DNA of 64,000 nt from Bog-473 sp963738135 (GCA_963738135.1 CAVTVK010000001.1:620001-684000), one strand, 5' to 3'. Positions 27,742 to 36,977 are shown, counted from the stretch's first letter. Notes: generated by a model not told the origin, from the sequence alone. Translations and numbers: made by a program.

Positions 27742-27874
27742 CACCGCCCGCCCTGCGTCCTACACCACCACGCGTCAACCCCCGCAGATCGAAGGAATTC
27801 GAGCCACCGCGTGACGCGGGCGTCTCCCGAGCGATTGAAGGGTTGACAGCGTGAACCCAACCTGAGGAGGCAGC

Positions 27875-28772
27875 GTGTCACTTCGAAAGCTCTTGTCCAC
27901 TGGATCGGCCACCGTTCTGGGTCTCGCCATTGTGGGAGTCCCCGCAGTTGCACTGGCAGAGGACTCGCATCGGGCGCCAGCGCCCGCGGTAAAACGGCCA
28001 GCGCCCGCGGTCACGCGGCCAACGCCCACCGTGACGAAGTCGTCAACCGGTTCGTTTACCGTCGCGCTTCCTGGCGTGGGGAGCCTGATGTTTGGTGTCG
28101 ACCCAAGCACCGGCGCATTGACCGGCTTGACGGTGACGCCTGACCCCGGAGAGACGGCCGGTAGTCCAGTCCTACGACAAGAAGGCGTGGAAGTGCCCTT
28201 CGCGGGACCGACGGCGACCGATCGCATTGAAGTGGAAGTCGAAGTGGAGGACGGGATCCCGCGAGTCACCGCGAAGGTGGACGACCGTGACATTGCAGAC
28301 GAGGCCCAAGGCGAAGACCGCGGTGACGACCACGGCCATGACAACGGTGACGACCACGGCGACGACAATCACGCCGACGATGCGCCTCCAGTAGTGCCTC
28401 CCGGCGCAGTGGACGAGAACCATGGCGACGACCACGGCGACGCTGGTGACATTGGCGCACCGCGCGTGACGGCGACGCCTCCGAGCGCTCCGACTACGTC
28501 CAACCGGTCACCGGGAGGACCTCCCCCCGAGAACAACGACCAGAGCGGCGGGCCGGGACCTGACGCCAGCGGATCAAACAGCGGCTCGAATGGATCGGAC
28601 AACTCCGGGTTGGACAACTCCGGCCAGGACAACTCAGGCCAGGGACAACTCCGGGTCGGACAACTCCGGGTCGGACGACTCGGGGTCGGACGACTCAGGC
28701 CAGGGCAGCTCCAGTGGGGACAGTTCCAGTGGAGGCAGCTCGGGCTCCGGCCGTGGTGGCTCCGGAAACTGA
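27875..28772 (+). CDS. Secreted Asp/His/Ser-rich low-complexity protein (frameshift in repeats)
   Basis: A protein of about 298 residues with a cleavable-type signal peptide (ATVLGLAIVGVPAVALA at residues 11-27). The mature part has a small beta-rich region (SFTVALPGVGSLMFGVDP), then an acidic His/Asp stretch with GDDHGHDNGDDHGDDNH and a tail of DNSG/DDSG repeats. The GTG start at 27875 has a perfect GAGGAGG site upstream. Near 28640 an extra G in GGG shifts the frame; the other frame continues the repeats to the TGA at 28770-28772. The unshifted frame would instead give a basic tail running into the next gene. The His/Asp stretch could bind metal ions (inference). Confidence 0.65.
28597..28703 (+). 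repeat. 15-bp-type tandem repeats encoding DNSG(S/Q) units
   Basis: Seven or so units related to GACAACTCCGGGTCG encode the DNSGx/DDSGx tail of the secreted protein. The apparent frameshift lies inside this array, in a GGG run near 28640. Such arrays slip easily, either during replication or during sequencing. Confidence 0.7.
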
Positions 28773-28781
28773 CCGGGAGGT

Positions 28782-29759
28782 TCAGCGCTCGATCATCCGC
28801 ATCTGTTCTTCGCTGTGATGCTCACCCGCCGCCGGCGGCAAGGCATCCAGCCGGGCGATCTGGGCAGCCGTCAGCTGCACAGCGTCAGCGCCGACGTTCT
28901 CTTCGAGGCGAGAGATTCGCTTGGTGCCTGGGATCGGCACGATGTCGGCACCCTGCGCCAGCAGCCAGGCCAAGGCCACCCGTGCGGGCGTCGTGTCGGC
29001 CTCACGGGCGACCGCCTCGACCTCCTGCAGGCTGGTCAGGTTGGTCTCGAAATTCTTCCCCGTGAATCGCGGATTCGACCTGCGGAAGTCGGCAGCATCG
29101 AGTTGGTCGACCGAGCGGATCGCTCCCGTGAGCATCCCGCGGCCAAGTGGTGAGTATGCAACGAATCCGATCCCGAGCTCGCGCAGGACGGGCAATACCT
29201 TTGCCTCGGGGTCACGGGTCCATAGCGAGTACTCCGACTGCAGGGCGGTCACTGCGTGCACCGCATGGGCGCGGCGGATGGTGTCGGGAGCGGCCTCGGA
29301 TAGACCGATATGACGGATCTTGCCCTCCCCGACCAGTTCCGCCAGGGCGCCGATGGTGTCCTCAATCGGCGTAGTGGGATCGACGCGGTGCTGGTAGTAA
29401 AGGTCGATGTAGTCGGTATCAAGGCGGCGCAGCGAACCTTCGAGCGCTGTGCGCACGTTCGCCGGGGAGCTGTCGAGATGACCGGGAGCACTTCCGCCGT
29501 GCGAGATCATGCCGAACTTGGTGGCGAGAACGACCTGATCACGCTTGCCCTTGAGAGCGCGTCCCACGAGTTCCTCGTTCGTATAGGGACCATAGACCTC
29601 GGCCGTATCGACAAAGGTGACGCCCAGGTCGAGGGCGCGTTCGATCGTGGCGATTGATTGGGAGTCATCGACGCTCTTGTCGACGTAAGCGGTGGACATG
29701 CCCATCGTCCCCAGTCCGATGCGTGAGACCTCCAGATCCCCGAGCTTCACGTGCCTCAT
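28782..29759 (-). CDS. Aldo/keto reductase
   Basis: A 325-residue NADPH-dependent reductase. The tetrad is visible: D51 and Y56 in FVDTAEVYGP, K81 in LATKFGM, and the histidine in YYQHRVD. IVPIPGTKRISRLEENV is the C-terminal cofactor-binding loop. The ATG at 29757-29759 follows an AGGAA site. A 14-bp palindrome (29782-29795) lies 22 bp upstream of the start. It is not closely related to the AKR at 7614-8612. Confidence 0.92.
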   Translation of the reverse strand: MRHVKLGDLEVSRIGLGTMGMSTAYVDKSVDDSQSIATIERALDLGVTFVDTAEVYGPYTNEELVGRALKGKRDQVVLATKFGMISHGGSAPGHLDSSPANVRTALEGSLRRLDTDYIDLYYQHRVDPTTPIEDTIGALAELVGEGKIRHIGLSEAAPDTIRRAHAVHAVTALQSEYSLWTRDPEAKVLPVLRELGIGFVAYSPLGRGMLTGAIRSVDQLDAADFRRSNPRFTGKNFETNLTSLQEVEAVAREADTTPARVALAWLLAQGADIVPIPGTKRISRLEENVGADAVQLTAAQIARLDALPPAAGEHHSEEQMRMIER

Positions 29760-30069
29760 GTATTCCTGCCTTTCGTTGACAGACTCCGGAGAGTCATTCC
29801 TCGGACCCGAACTCCATTGAAGCAAAACAGATGAGGGTGCCGATCAGACCTCCAATACCTACTTGGGTTGGACTCCACCCCGGGCACGACCCTGCGAGCG
29901 TCACCATGGACCACGCCGTCAAGAAGCTGCATGAGTTCTCGGCGGCGGCCTAGCTCCGCGGGCCCCCGTGGGCTTGTCGGAGTGAACCCCGCTCACGGAC
30001 CCAGGTCCTCCACATGGTCGAACCACTCGAAGAGCCCCGAAAACCATCCGACTAAGGTTCCACCTCGGC
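29760..30069. other. 310-bp divergent intergenic region
   Basis: This region separates the divergent AKR and MFS genes. It contains the palindrome at 29782-29795 and, at 29882-29953, a short open reading ending in TAG that begins GHDPASVTMDHAV, which faintly resembles the C-terminal motif of tyrosine recombinases. Otherwise I see nothing definite. Confidence 0.4.
29782..29795. promoter_or_regulatory. Palindrome GACTC-CGGA-GAGTC upstream of aldo/keto reductase
   Basis: A perfect 5-bp inverted repeat around the self-complementary-like centre CGGA. It lies 22 bp upstream of the AKR start codon, where an operator overlapping the promoter would be expected. No adjacent regulator gene is present. 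Confidence 0.3.
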
Positions 30070-31668
30070 ATGAGTGCCCAACCCGAAGATGCCGTGCAGG
30101 CCGAGAGTGGATCGAGCCCGCGGCTGGCGCTTCTGCTGGCGGCGGCCATGTTCGTCCTCGTCGTGGATACGTCGTTCATGAACGTGTCCATCTCGGCGGT
30201 GGTGAGGGATCTCCACACGACCGCGAGCGGCGTTCAGTCGGCCATCGCTCTCGAGGCCTTGGTCTCCGCTGCCTTCATTCTCATCAACTCGAAGATGGGC
30301 GACCTCATGGGCCGAAAGCGCGCCTATGTGATCGGCCTGCTCGCCTACGCCATAGGTGCCCTGGCGATGACGGTGGCCCAGAATCTGACCGCAGTCATCA
30401 TCTTCTGGGCCATCATCGGCGGCCTCGGCGCCTCCCTCTTGCTCCCGGCCATGCAGTCGCTCATCCACGGCAACTTCACGGGGGCCGCCCAGAAGAAGGC
30501 CTATGCCCTGGTCGGTGCGTCGGCAGCGGTCGCCGCGGCCGTGGGTCCGCTCCTCGGCGGGTTCGTCACCACCTATCTGTCGTGGCGTGTCGGTTTCGGG
30601 CTGGAGGTCGTCATCATCCTGGTGGTGTTGTCCCAGATCCGCCTCGTCAAGGACGTCGCCTACACCGGGCCGCGCAAGATCGATCTTGTGGGTGCGGCAC
30701 TCTCGGTCGTGGGCATGGGAGGCGTGGTCCTCGGCATCCTCGTCTGGCAGGAGGGTGGTGGCTACGTGGGCCTCATCATCGCCATCGGCGCTGTGACCCT
30801 CGTCGCGCTCGCCTACTGGCTCGTCCAGCGCAAACGCCGCGGGAAGCCCACCCTGTTGGACCCTGACCTGTTCAAGCACCTGAACTTTCGCATCGGCATC
30901 TCTCAGCAGATGCTCCAGCAGATCACTCTCGGCGGCGCCATGATCGCCTTGCCGCTCTTCTTGCAGATGACGCTGGAGTACAACGCCATGGAAGCCGGAC
31001 TCTCGCTCGCACCGCTGTCACTCTCCATGTTCGGGATGGCGATGCTCGCCGGCCGCAAAGCCGGCAAGCGTCGTCCAGCCAACATCGTGCTGGCCGGATT
31101 CACCCTGACCACCGTCGGCATCGCCGTCATCATCCCACTCGTGCCGAGAGTGGACTCAGGCTGGTACCTCGTGATCCCGCTCCTGATCGCCGGCTCCGGG
31201 CTCGGTCTGCTGGTGTCCCAGCTCAACAACTTCACCCTCGCGCCCATCGCCGAGGAACGGGTCAGCGAAGCCGCCGGGGTGAACTCCGCCGCCGGTTCGT
31301 TCGGCCTGTCGTTCGGGCTCGCGGTGGCCGGCGGCCTCATGCTCTGGGTCCTGGCGCTGAGCTTCACCCATCTGACGTACTCGAGCGCCGCGATTCCCCC
31401 CGCCCAGCAGCAGCAGATCGCCGCCAAAATGGAGACCGACGCTGAGATCATGAGCAACACTGCGCTCCAGAAGCAGATCAGCGGTGAGCCCCAGAACGTC
31501 CAGAATGCGGTCCTCGCCATCAACACTGAGGCGCGGAACCGTTCCCTGCAGTTCGCGCTCCTCGTCCCCGCCATCGCCGGTCTTCTTGGCTTTGCCAACT
31601 CGTTTCGGATGCGGCGGCTACCGGACATCAAACCGGCGGCGCCTCTCGACGGCGTCGACTTCGGGTAG
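30070..31668 (+). CDS. MFS transporter, DHA2-type (14 TM) exporter
   Basis: A 532-residue major facilitator protein with about 14 transmembrane segments, the layout of DHA2 drug:proton antiporters. The loop 2-3 signature reads GDLMGRKRAYVIG, and motif C-like GASAAVAAAVGPLLGGF follows. The last third has a 60-residue soluble loop rich in Q and E (PPAQQQQIAAKMETDAEI) before the last helix. No co-transcribed gene is near. Confidence 0.9.
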   Translation: MSAQPEDAVQAESGSSPRLALLLAAAMFVLVVDTSFMNVSISAVVRDLHTTASGVQSAIALEALVSAAFILINSKMGDLMGRKRAYVIGLLAYAIGALAMTVAQNLTAVIIFWAIIGGLGASLLLPAMQSLIHGNFTGAAQKKAYALVGASAAVAAAVGPLLGGFVTTYLSWRVGFGLEVVIILVVLSQIRLVKDVAYTGPRKIDLVGAALSVVGMGGVVLGILVWQEGGGYVGLIIAIGAVTLVALAYWLVQRKRRGKPTLLDPDLFKHLNFRIGISQQMLQQITLGGAMIALPLFLQMTLEYNAMEAGLSLAPLSLSMFGMAMLAGRKAGKRRPANIVLAGFTLTTVGIAVIIPLVPRVDSGWYLVIPLLIAGSGLGLLVSQLNNFTLAPIAEERVSEAAGVNSAAGSFGLSFGLAVAGGLMLWVLALSFTHLTYSSAAIPPAQQQQIAAKMETDAEIMSNTALQKQISGEPQNVQNAVLAINTEARNRSLQFALLVPAIAGLLGFANSFRMRRLPDIKPAAPLDGVDFG

Positions 31669-32040
31669 CCGATCCGGCAAACGCCTCTCGCGAAGTCGTT
31701 GACGCCGAGCGTGACGCTCGGTGTCACTCGAGGCGACACGGCCTCAGCGTGGCCTTCTCCTGCCCTGGGCGGCACGCACCCGGCAGGGCCGTCTCCCGGG
31801 GCCGCCGTACTTCGGCGAGATCAGCGAATGCCTCGACGGCGACCGCTCCGCCCCGGCTGGGTGCCCCGGTCATGGTCCATCCTCGATCTTGCCCTCGTGT
31901 GATTGCGCCTGAATGCTCAAGTCACGGGCGTTGGAGAGCCGAAGACTTCCTTGGCGGGTGGCGAGCGTCCTTGGCAACCATCTTTCCTGTCCTACCCCGA
32001 GCCCCGCGACGAGCTCGATGCCGTCAAGCGCGATTGCGCA
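31669..32040. other. 372-bp convergent intergenic region
   Basis: Lies between the 3' ends of the MFS gene and nrdJ. It contains the hairpin at 31701-31725. No open reading frame with a family signature or good start is visible in the rest. Confidence 0.5.
31701..31725 (+). terminator. Strong hairpin downstream of the MFS gene
   Basis: GACGCCGAGCG, loop TGA, CGCTCGGTGTC form an 11-bp stem with one G-U pair, 33 bp after the MFS stop. No T-run follows, as is common for terminators of high-GC actinomycetes. Confidence 0.5.
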
Positions 32041-34887
32041 CTACGAGCACCCACTGGTCGATCCGCAGCTCCCGCACACGTAGCACGAGCCCGCCCGCTG
32101 CATGGTGTTGCCACAGCTGTAGCAGAGAGGCGCATCGAGCTGCTCGGCCCGCGCCATCGCCTGTGCTGCCGGCTCGGACCCGGCCCGGCCGTCGCTCAAC
32201 CCGTCCTCGACCAGGCTGGCCTGCGGGGTCGCCATCTCTTCCACGCCGGGCAGCGTCGGCTGGGTCCGCTCCTGGGTGGAGAGGATGCCGAGGTCCGCAC
32301 GCTCCTCGACCGACAGGAAGTCGAGGGCCATCCGGCGGAAGATGTAGTCGATCAGGCTGGTGGCGATGCGCAGCTCCGGGTCGTCGGTGATGCCCGCCGG
32401 CTCGAACTTCATGTTGGCGAACTTGCGGACGAAGGTGGCCAGCGGCACGCCGTGCTGCAGACCCAGGCTGATCGAAATGGAGAAGGCGTCCATGATCCCG
32501 GCCAGGGTCGACCCCTGCTTGGAGACCTTGATGAACACCTCGCCCGGACGGCCGTCCTCGTACTGGCCGACCGTCACGTAGCCCTCGCAGTCGGCCACCC
32601 GGAAGGAGAACGTCTCGGAGTTGCGCTTGCGGGGCAGGCGCTCGCGCACGGCGCCGACGACCACGGACGAGGTCGCCCGCTGCTGTTCGTGCAGCAACGC
32701 CGACTCGAGCTCGGCAATGCGGGCCGCGACTTCGCGGTCCCGGGCCTCGGCGGCGGAACCGGCCGGTGCCGTGTCGCCTCCCGCGACCAGCGCCTCGGAT
32801 TCCTTCTTGGTCGTCGACAGCGGCTGGGCCACCTTGCAGTTGTCCCGGTAGATGGCCACGGCCTTGATCCCGAGCCGCCAGGCGTCGATGTGCAGCTGCT
32901 CCACGTCCTCGACCGTCACGTCCTCGGGCATGTTCACCGTCTTGGAGATGGCGCCGCTGATGAAGGGCTGCACCGCTCCCATCATGCGGATGTGACCCGA
33001 GTAGTGGATGGTGTTGTCGCCCATGGAGCACGCAAAGACGGGCAGGTGCTCAGGGGCCACGTGGGGGGCGCCGAGGATCGACATGTTCTCGTTGATGTAG
33101 GCCACGATGTCCTCGGCCTGCTCCACCCCGTACCCGAGCTTGGCCAGCGCCCGCGGCACGGTCTGGTTGACGATCGACATCGTGCCGCCACCCACCAACT
33201 TCTTCGTCTTGACCAGTCCGAGGTCGGGCTCGACACCCGTCGTGTCGCAGTCCATCAGCAGGCCGATGGTCCCCGTCGGGGCCAGCACCGACGCCTGCGA
33301 GTTGCGGACGCCGTAGGCCTCGGCCAGGTCGACCGCCCGGTCCCAGGACTCCTGGGCGGCGGAGAGCAGATCGGGTGGCACGACGTCCTCGTCGATGCGG
33401 GCGGCCTCGGCCTGGTGCATGCGCAGGACGTTGAGCATCGGCTCGGCGTTCTCGTGGTACCCGGCGAAGGGCCCCATGCGGGCTGCGGTCCTGGCCGACG
33501 TGGCGTAGGCGTGCCCGGTCAGCAGCGCCGTGATGGCGGCCGCCCAGGCGCGTCCGGCGTCGGAGTCGTAGGGCAGACCCTGGGCCATCAGGAGCGCGCC
33601 CAGGTTGGCGTAGCCGATGCCGAGCTGGCGGAAGGCCCGGGTCGTCTCGGCGATCCGCTCGGTCGGGTAGTCGGCGTTGCCGACGATGATCTCCTGCCCG
33701 GTGAACACGACGGCCACACCGGCCTTGAATCCCTCCACGTCGAACTCGTCGTTCTCGTCGAGGAACGTGAGCAGGTTCATCGACGCCAGGTTGCAGGCCG
33801 AGTCGTCGAGGTGCACGTACTCGCTGCACGGGTTGGAGCCGTTGATACGGCCCGTCAAGGGGGCCGTGTGCCAGCGGTTGATGGTGGTGTCGTACTGCAG
33901 CCCCGGGTCGGCGCACTCCCAGGCCGAGTGGGCGATCTGGCGGAACAGGTCCCTTGCTGGAACCGTGCGCACCACCGAGCCGTCGGTGCGCGCCGTCAGG
34001 TTCCAGTCGCGCCCATCGATCACGGCCTCCATGAACTCGTCGGTCACCCGCACCGAGTTGTTGGCGTTCTGGTACTGGGTCGAGTGGCTGTCGGCCCCGT
34101 CGAGGTCCATGTCGAAGCCGGCGTCGCGCAGCACGCGGGCCTTGCGCTCCTCGATCGCCTTGCACCAGATGAAGTCCTCCACGTCGGGGTGGTCGACGTC
34201 GAGGATCACCATCTTGGCGGCGCGGCGCGTCTTGCCGCCGGACTTGATGGTTCCGGCCGAGGCGTCGGCCCCACGCATGAAGCTCACCGGCCCCGAGGCC
34301 GTGCCGCCACCCTTCAGGAGCTCCATCGACGAGCGGATGCGCGACAGGTTCACGCCAGCACCCGACCCGCCCTTGAAGATGATCCCCTCCTCGGTGTACC
34401 AGTTGAGGATCGAGTCCATCCTGTCCTCGACGGACAGAATGAAGCAGGCGCTCCCCTGCTGCGGCACACCCTGCACGCCGATGTTGAACCACACCGGCGA
34501 GTTGAACGCGGCCTTCTGGTGGATGACGAGATACTTGAGCTCGTGGTTGAAGACCAGGGCCTCCTCGTCGTCGACGAAGTAGCCGTCCTTGATCCCCCAC
34601 GCCGTCAGCGTGTCGGCCACCCGGTCGGCCACCTGGCGCAGCGACCACTCGCGCTCGTCGGTGCCGAGGGTCCCCCGGAAGTACTTCTGCGCCAGGATGT
34701 TGGTGGCGTTCACGCTCCAGGATTCGGGCACCTCGACGCCCAGCTGCTCGAAGGCCACGGAGCCGTCCCGATAGTTCGTGATCCGGGCGTCCCGCCGCTC
34801 CCAGGTGACCTCGTCGTAAGGGTGGACTCCTTCGGTGGTGAAGTGTCGGCGGATGCCGATCTGTGATCGCTGGGGGGCGATGGCCAT
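32041..34887 (-). CDS. nrdJ: Adenosylcobalamin-dependent ribonucleoside-diphosphate reductase (class II)
   Basis: A 948-residue class II ribonucleotide reductase that makes deoxyribonucleotides using B12 instead of an iron radical subunit. NPCSEY carries an active-site cysteine, FKGGSGAGVNLSRIR and VLAPTGTIG are core motifs, and the TSCPD-type region with GRPGEVFIKVSKQGSTLAG is specific to NrdJ. The C-terminus ends in a cysteine-rich CYSCG...CGSCG segment that re-reduces the active site. The ATG at 34885-34887 has AGGAGG about 11 bases upstream. A promoter and two NrdR-box-like sites lie 170-250 bp upstream. No nrdAB-type gene is present in the window. Confidence 0.95.
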   Translation of the reverse strand: MAIAPQRSQIGIRRHFTTEGVHPYDEVTWERRDARITNYRDGSVAFEQLGVEVPESWSVNATNILAQKYFRGTLGTDEREWSLRQVADRVADTLTAWGIKDGYFVDDEEALVFNHELKYLVIHQKAAFNSPVWFNIGVQGVPQQGSACFILSVEDRMDSILNWYTEEGIIFKGGSGAGVNLSRIRSSMELLKGGGTASGPVSFMRGADASAGTIKSGGKTRRAAKMVILDVDHPDVEDFIWCKAIEERKARVLRDAGFDMDLDGADSHSTQYQNANNSVRVTDEFMEAVIDGRDWNLTARTDGSVVRTVPARDLFRQIAHSAWECADPGLQYDTTINRWHTAPLTGRINGSNPCSEYVHLDDSACNLASMNLLTFLDENDEFDVEGFKAGVAVVFTGQEIIVGNADYPTERIAETTRAFRQLGIGYANLGALLMAQGLPYDSDAGRAWAAAITALLTGHAYATSARTAARMGPFAGYHENAEPMLNVLRMHQAEAARIDEDVVPPDLLSAAQESWDRAVDLAEAYGVRNSQASVLAPTGTIGLLMDCDTTGVEPDLGLVKTKKLVGGGTMSIVNQTVPRALAKLGYGVEQAEDIVAYINENMSILGAPHVAPEHLPVFACSMGDNTIHYSGHIRMMGAVQPFISGAISKTVNMPEDVTVEDVEQLHIDAWRLGIKAVAIYRDNCKVAQPLSTTKKESEALVAGGDTAPAGSAAEARDREVAARIAELESALLHEQQRATSSVVVGAVRERLPRKRNSETFSFRVADCEGYVTVGQYEDGRPGEVFIKVSKQGSTLAGIMDAFSISISLGLQHGVPLATFVRKFANMKFEPAGITDDPELRIATSLIDYIFRRMALDFLSVEERADLGILSTQERTQPTLPGVEEMATPQASLVEDGLSDGRAGSEPAAQAMARAEQLDAPLCYSCGNTMQRAGSCYVCGSCGSTSGCS

Positions 34888-35060
34888 GAGTTTGGGGTCC
34901 TCCTGTTGGGTCTGATGCGGTCGCTGTGGGGGTTTCGCTGCTTGCCTGGGGTGCTGCTGCCTGCCGGTCGTCGCCGCCACCTCTCCTCCATTCCAGCGGA
35001 GTGGTGTTCGCACGGCATGTCTGCCGATCCAGCGCCTGGAACGGGGGTTTTGCTACCTAA

Positions 35061-35076
35061 CCACAATATGTAGTGG
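35061..35076. promoter_or_regulatory. NrdR-box-like palindrome, promoter-distal
   Basis: CCACAATATGTAGTGG matches the known 16-bp NrdR box pattern (ACAC-wAtATaTw-GTGT type) with inverted CCAC/GTGG arms and an AT-rich centre. Its centre is 32 bp, or three helical turns, from the centre of the box at 35093-35108, the spacing reported for paired NrdR sites. NrdR represses ribonucleotide reductase genes when dATP is high. Confidence 0.7.
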
Positions 35077-35092
35077 TCATCCCCTCCCCGAG

Positions 35093-35108
35093 ACACGAGA
35101 TGATGTGT
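35093..35108. promoter_or_regulatory. NrdR-box-like palindrome, promoter-proximal
   Basis: ACACGAGATGATGTGT has perfect ACAC/GTGT arms. It begins one base after the predicted -10 element of nrdJ, so binding would cover the transcription start. Together with the box at 35061-35076 it forms a pair spaced 32 bp centre to centre. Confidence 0.68.
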
Positions 35109-35109
35109 C

Positions 35110-35139
35110 ATTACAGCACTGTAGTTACGCTCTTGTCAA
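35110..35139 (-). promoter_or_regulatory. Predicted nrdJ promoter (TTGACA, 18 bp, TGTAAT)
   Basis: On the minus strand a perfect -35 TTGACA (35134-35139) is followed after 18 bp by TGTAAT (35110-35115), five of six matches to the -10 consensus. Both NrdR-like boxes lie directly downstream, as expected for repression at the start site. Confidence 0.7.
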
Positions 35140-35257
35140 CCACTGCCATGCATCATTCGTGCAGGTCACGGGCCGTTCGCGATTGTTTGCGCGAGAGCCC
35201 CTCACAAACCGCCCACCGGGGCGCCGGATACCTGCGAAGGGTTAGCGTCAGGAGGCC

Positions 35258-36805
35258 ATGGCCAGGGTCGTCGTCGCCATCGATGCGGGCACGACCGGGG
35301 TGCGTGCCCTCGCCGTCGACGAGCAGGCCCGGGTGGGCGACGTCGCCTACCGGGAGCTGAGCCAGCACTTCCCCCGCCCCGGTTGGGTCGAGCACGACCC
35401 CGACGAGATCTGGGACGCCGTCCGCTCTACCCTGGCCGAGGTCGGCGCCCGTCTCGCCGAACGGGGCGACACCGTGGCCGCTCTGGGCATCACCAACCAG
35501 CGCGAGACGCTCGTCGCCTTCGACCGCTCGACCGGTCGGCCGCTGCACCGCGCCATCGTCTGGCAGGACCGCCGCACGGCCGCGCTGTGCCGGGAGCTCA
35601 CGGAGGCGGGCCATCTCCCCCTCGTGCGCGCCACGACGGGGCTCGTTCTCGATCCGTACTTCAGCGCCACCAAGATGGCCTGGCTGCTCCGCCACGGCGA
35701 CCTCGCCCTCGGTCCCGACGACCCGAACCTCTCCTTCTGCACCGTGGACAGTTGGGTGCTGTGGAATCTCACCGGTGGTACCCGCGGCGGCACCTACGCC
35801 ACCGATCCCTCCAACGCCAGCCGCACCCTCCTGCTCGATACGGCCAGGCTCGCCTGGTCCCCCGAGCTCTGCGACCTCTTCGGCGTGCCCCCCCACACCC
35901 TTCCGAACGTCCGCCCGTCGGCCGGCCGCTTCGGCACCGCCGCCCTGGGCGATCTCGGGCCTGCTTCCGCCGTTCTCGAAGGCGTCCCGGTCTCGGGCGT
36001 GCTGGGTGACCAGCAGGCCGCGCTCTTCGGCCAGGCCTGCTTCGAGCCCGGCCTGGTGAAGGTGACGTACGGCACGGGCAGCTTCGCACTGGCCAACGCC
36101 GGTCCCGACCGCCCGCCGGCGCCCGTCGGGCTCACCGTGAGCTGCGCCTGGGATCTCGGCGAGCACGCGGATGACGCGCATGGTCGCGTCGCCTACGCGC
36201 TCGAAGGGTCCGCCTTCGTCTCGGGCGCCGCCATCCAGTGGCTCCGTGACGGGCTCGGCATCATCGGCTCCGCAGCCGAGGTCGGCCCGCTGGCGGGCTC
36301 GGTGCCCGACAGCGGTGGCGTGACGTTCGTTCCTGCGCTCACCGGACTCGGGAGCCCGTGGTGGGATCCCCAAGCGCGCGGCATCGTCACCGGACTCACG
36401 CGTGGCGTCGGCCGTGCCCACCTGGCCCGGGCCTGCGTCGAAGCCATGGCGTTCCAGGTGCGCGATATGACCGATGCCATGGCCGCCGCGTCGCCCTCCT
36501 CACTGTCCGCGCTGCGGGCGGACGGGGGTGCCGCCGCCATGGACCTCCTCCTGGCGCTGCAGGCCGAGCAGAGCCGCATGCCCGTGGCGCGGCCGGCCTC
36601 GCTCGAGTCGACCGCGCTCGGCGCCGCGACGGTGGCCGGCCTGGCCGAGGGGGTCTGGACGTCTCTGTCCGAGCTCGCCGGGCTCTGGCGGGCCGAGAAG
36701 GTCTTCGAGCCGGAGCTGCCGGCCGACCTGGCCGACGCCGTGCACGCCGGCTGGCGCCGTGCCGTCGAGAAGTCGATGGGGTGGGCCGACCTCCAGGCCG
36801 AGTGA
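35258..36805 (+). CDS. glpK: Glycerol kinase
   Basis: A 515-residue FGGY-family kinase that makes glycerol 3-phosphate. The ATP-binding IDAGTTGVRAL starts at residue 8, AIVWQDRRT contacts glycerol in the family, and GVLGDQQAALFGQ, YGTGSF and LTGLGSPWWDP follow in the usual order. It is divergent from nrdJ. The next gene, a large surface protein, starts 172 bp after the stop, so the two need not be co-transcribed. No glycerol facilitator or GlpD is adjacent. Confidence 0.93.
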   Translation: MARVVVAIDAGTTGVRALAVDEQARVGDVAYRELSQHFPRPGWVEHDPDEIWDAVRSTLAEVGARLAERGDTVAALGITNQRETLVAFDRSTGRPLHRAIVWQDRRTAALCRELTEAGHLPLVRATTGLVLDPYFSATKMAWLLRHGDLALGPDDPNLSFCTVDSWVLWNLTGGTRGGTYATDPSNASRTLLLDTARLAWSPELCDLFGVPPHTLPNVRPSAGRFGTAALGDLGPASAVLEGVPVSGVLGDQQAALFGQACFEPGLVKVTYGTGSFALANAGPDRPPAPVGLTVSCAWDLGEHADDAHGRVAYALEGSAFVSGAAIQWLRDGLGIIGSAAEVGPLAGSVPDSGGVTFVPALTGLGSPWWDPQARGIVTGLTRGVGRAHLARACVEAMAFQVRDMTDAMAAASPSSLSALRADGGAAAMDLLLALQAEQSRMPVARPASLESTALGAATVAGLAEGVWTSLSELAGLWRAEKVFEPELPADLADAVHAGWRRAVEKSMGWADLQAE

Positions 36806-36977
36806 CGGCCACCGCGGCGCTGGCGCAAGATTCCCGTGTGCCACGCACGAAATCTGCGGGCTGGCGCTGCTTTGGCCCTACCACCACCGGGGTGCAGCGG
36901 ACACAATGGAGCGGGAAAGCCGGGCTGTGCATTGGGCGAACGGGCGCCCGCCAGAGCAAGGTCCCAGGGAGGGCAGC

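Larger units (their letters stand above)
34888..35257. other. 370-bp divergent control region of nrdJ and glycerol kinase
   Basis: It holds the nrdJ leader (about 170 bases), two NrdR-like boxes, a good sigma-70-type promoter on the minus strand and the ribosome-binding site of the glycerol kinase gene (AGGAGG two bases before its ATG). I looked for a cobalamin riboswitch in the nrdJ leader and found no convincing B12 box. The part around 35060-35160 is much less GC-rich than the flanking genes. Confidence 0.6.

Noticed and set aside
31903..34866. A 987-codon open frame on the plus strand opposite nrdJ
   Set aside because: It is a shadow of nrdJ produced by high GC content; it has no family motifs, and the minus-strand frame carries the full RNR signature.
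34888..35060. Cobalamin riboswitch in the nrdJ leader
   Set aside because: A B12-dependent enzyme makes this plausible, but I found no convincing B12 box or the expected helix pattern.
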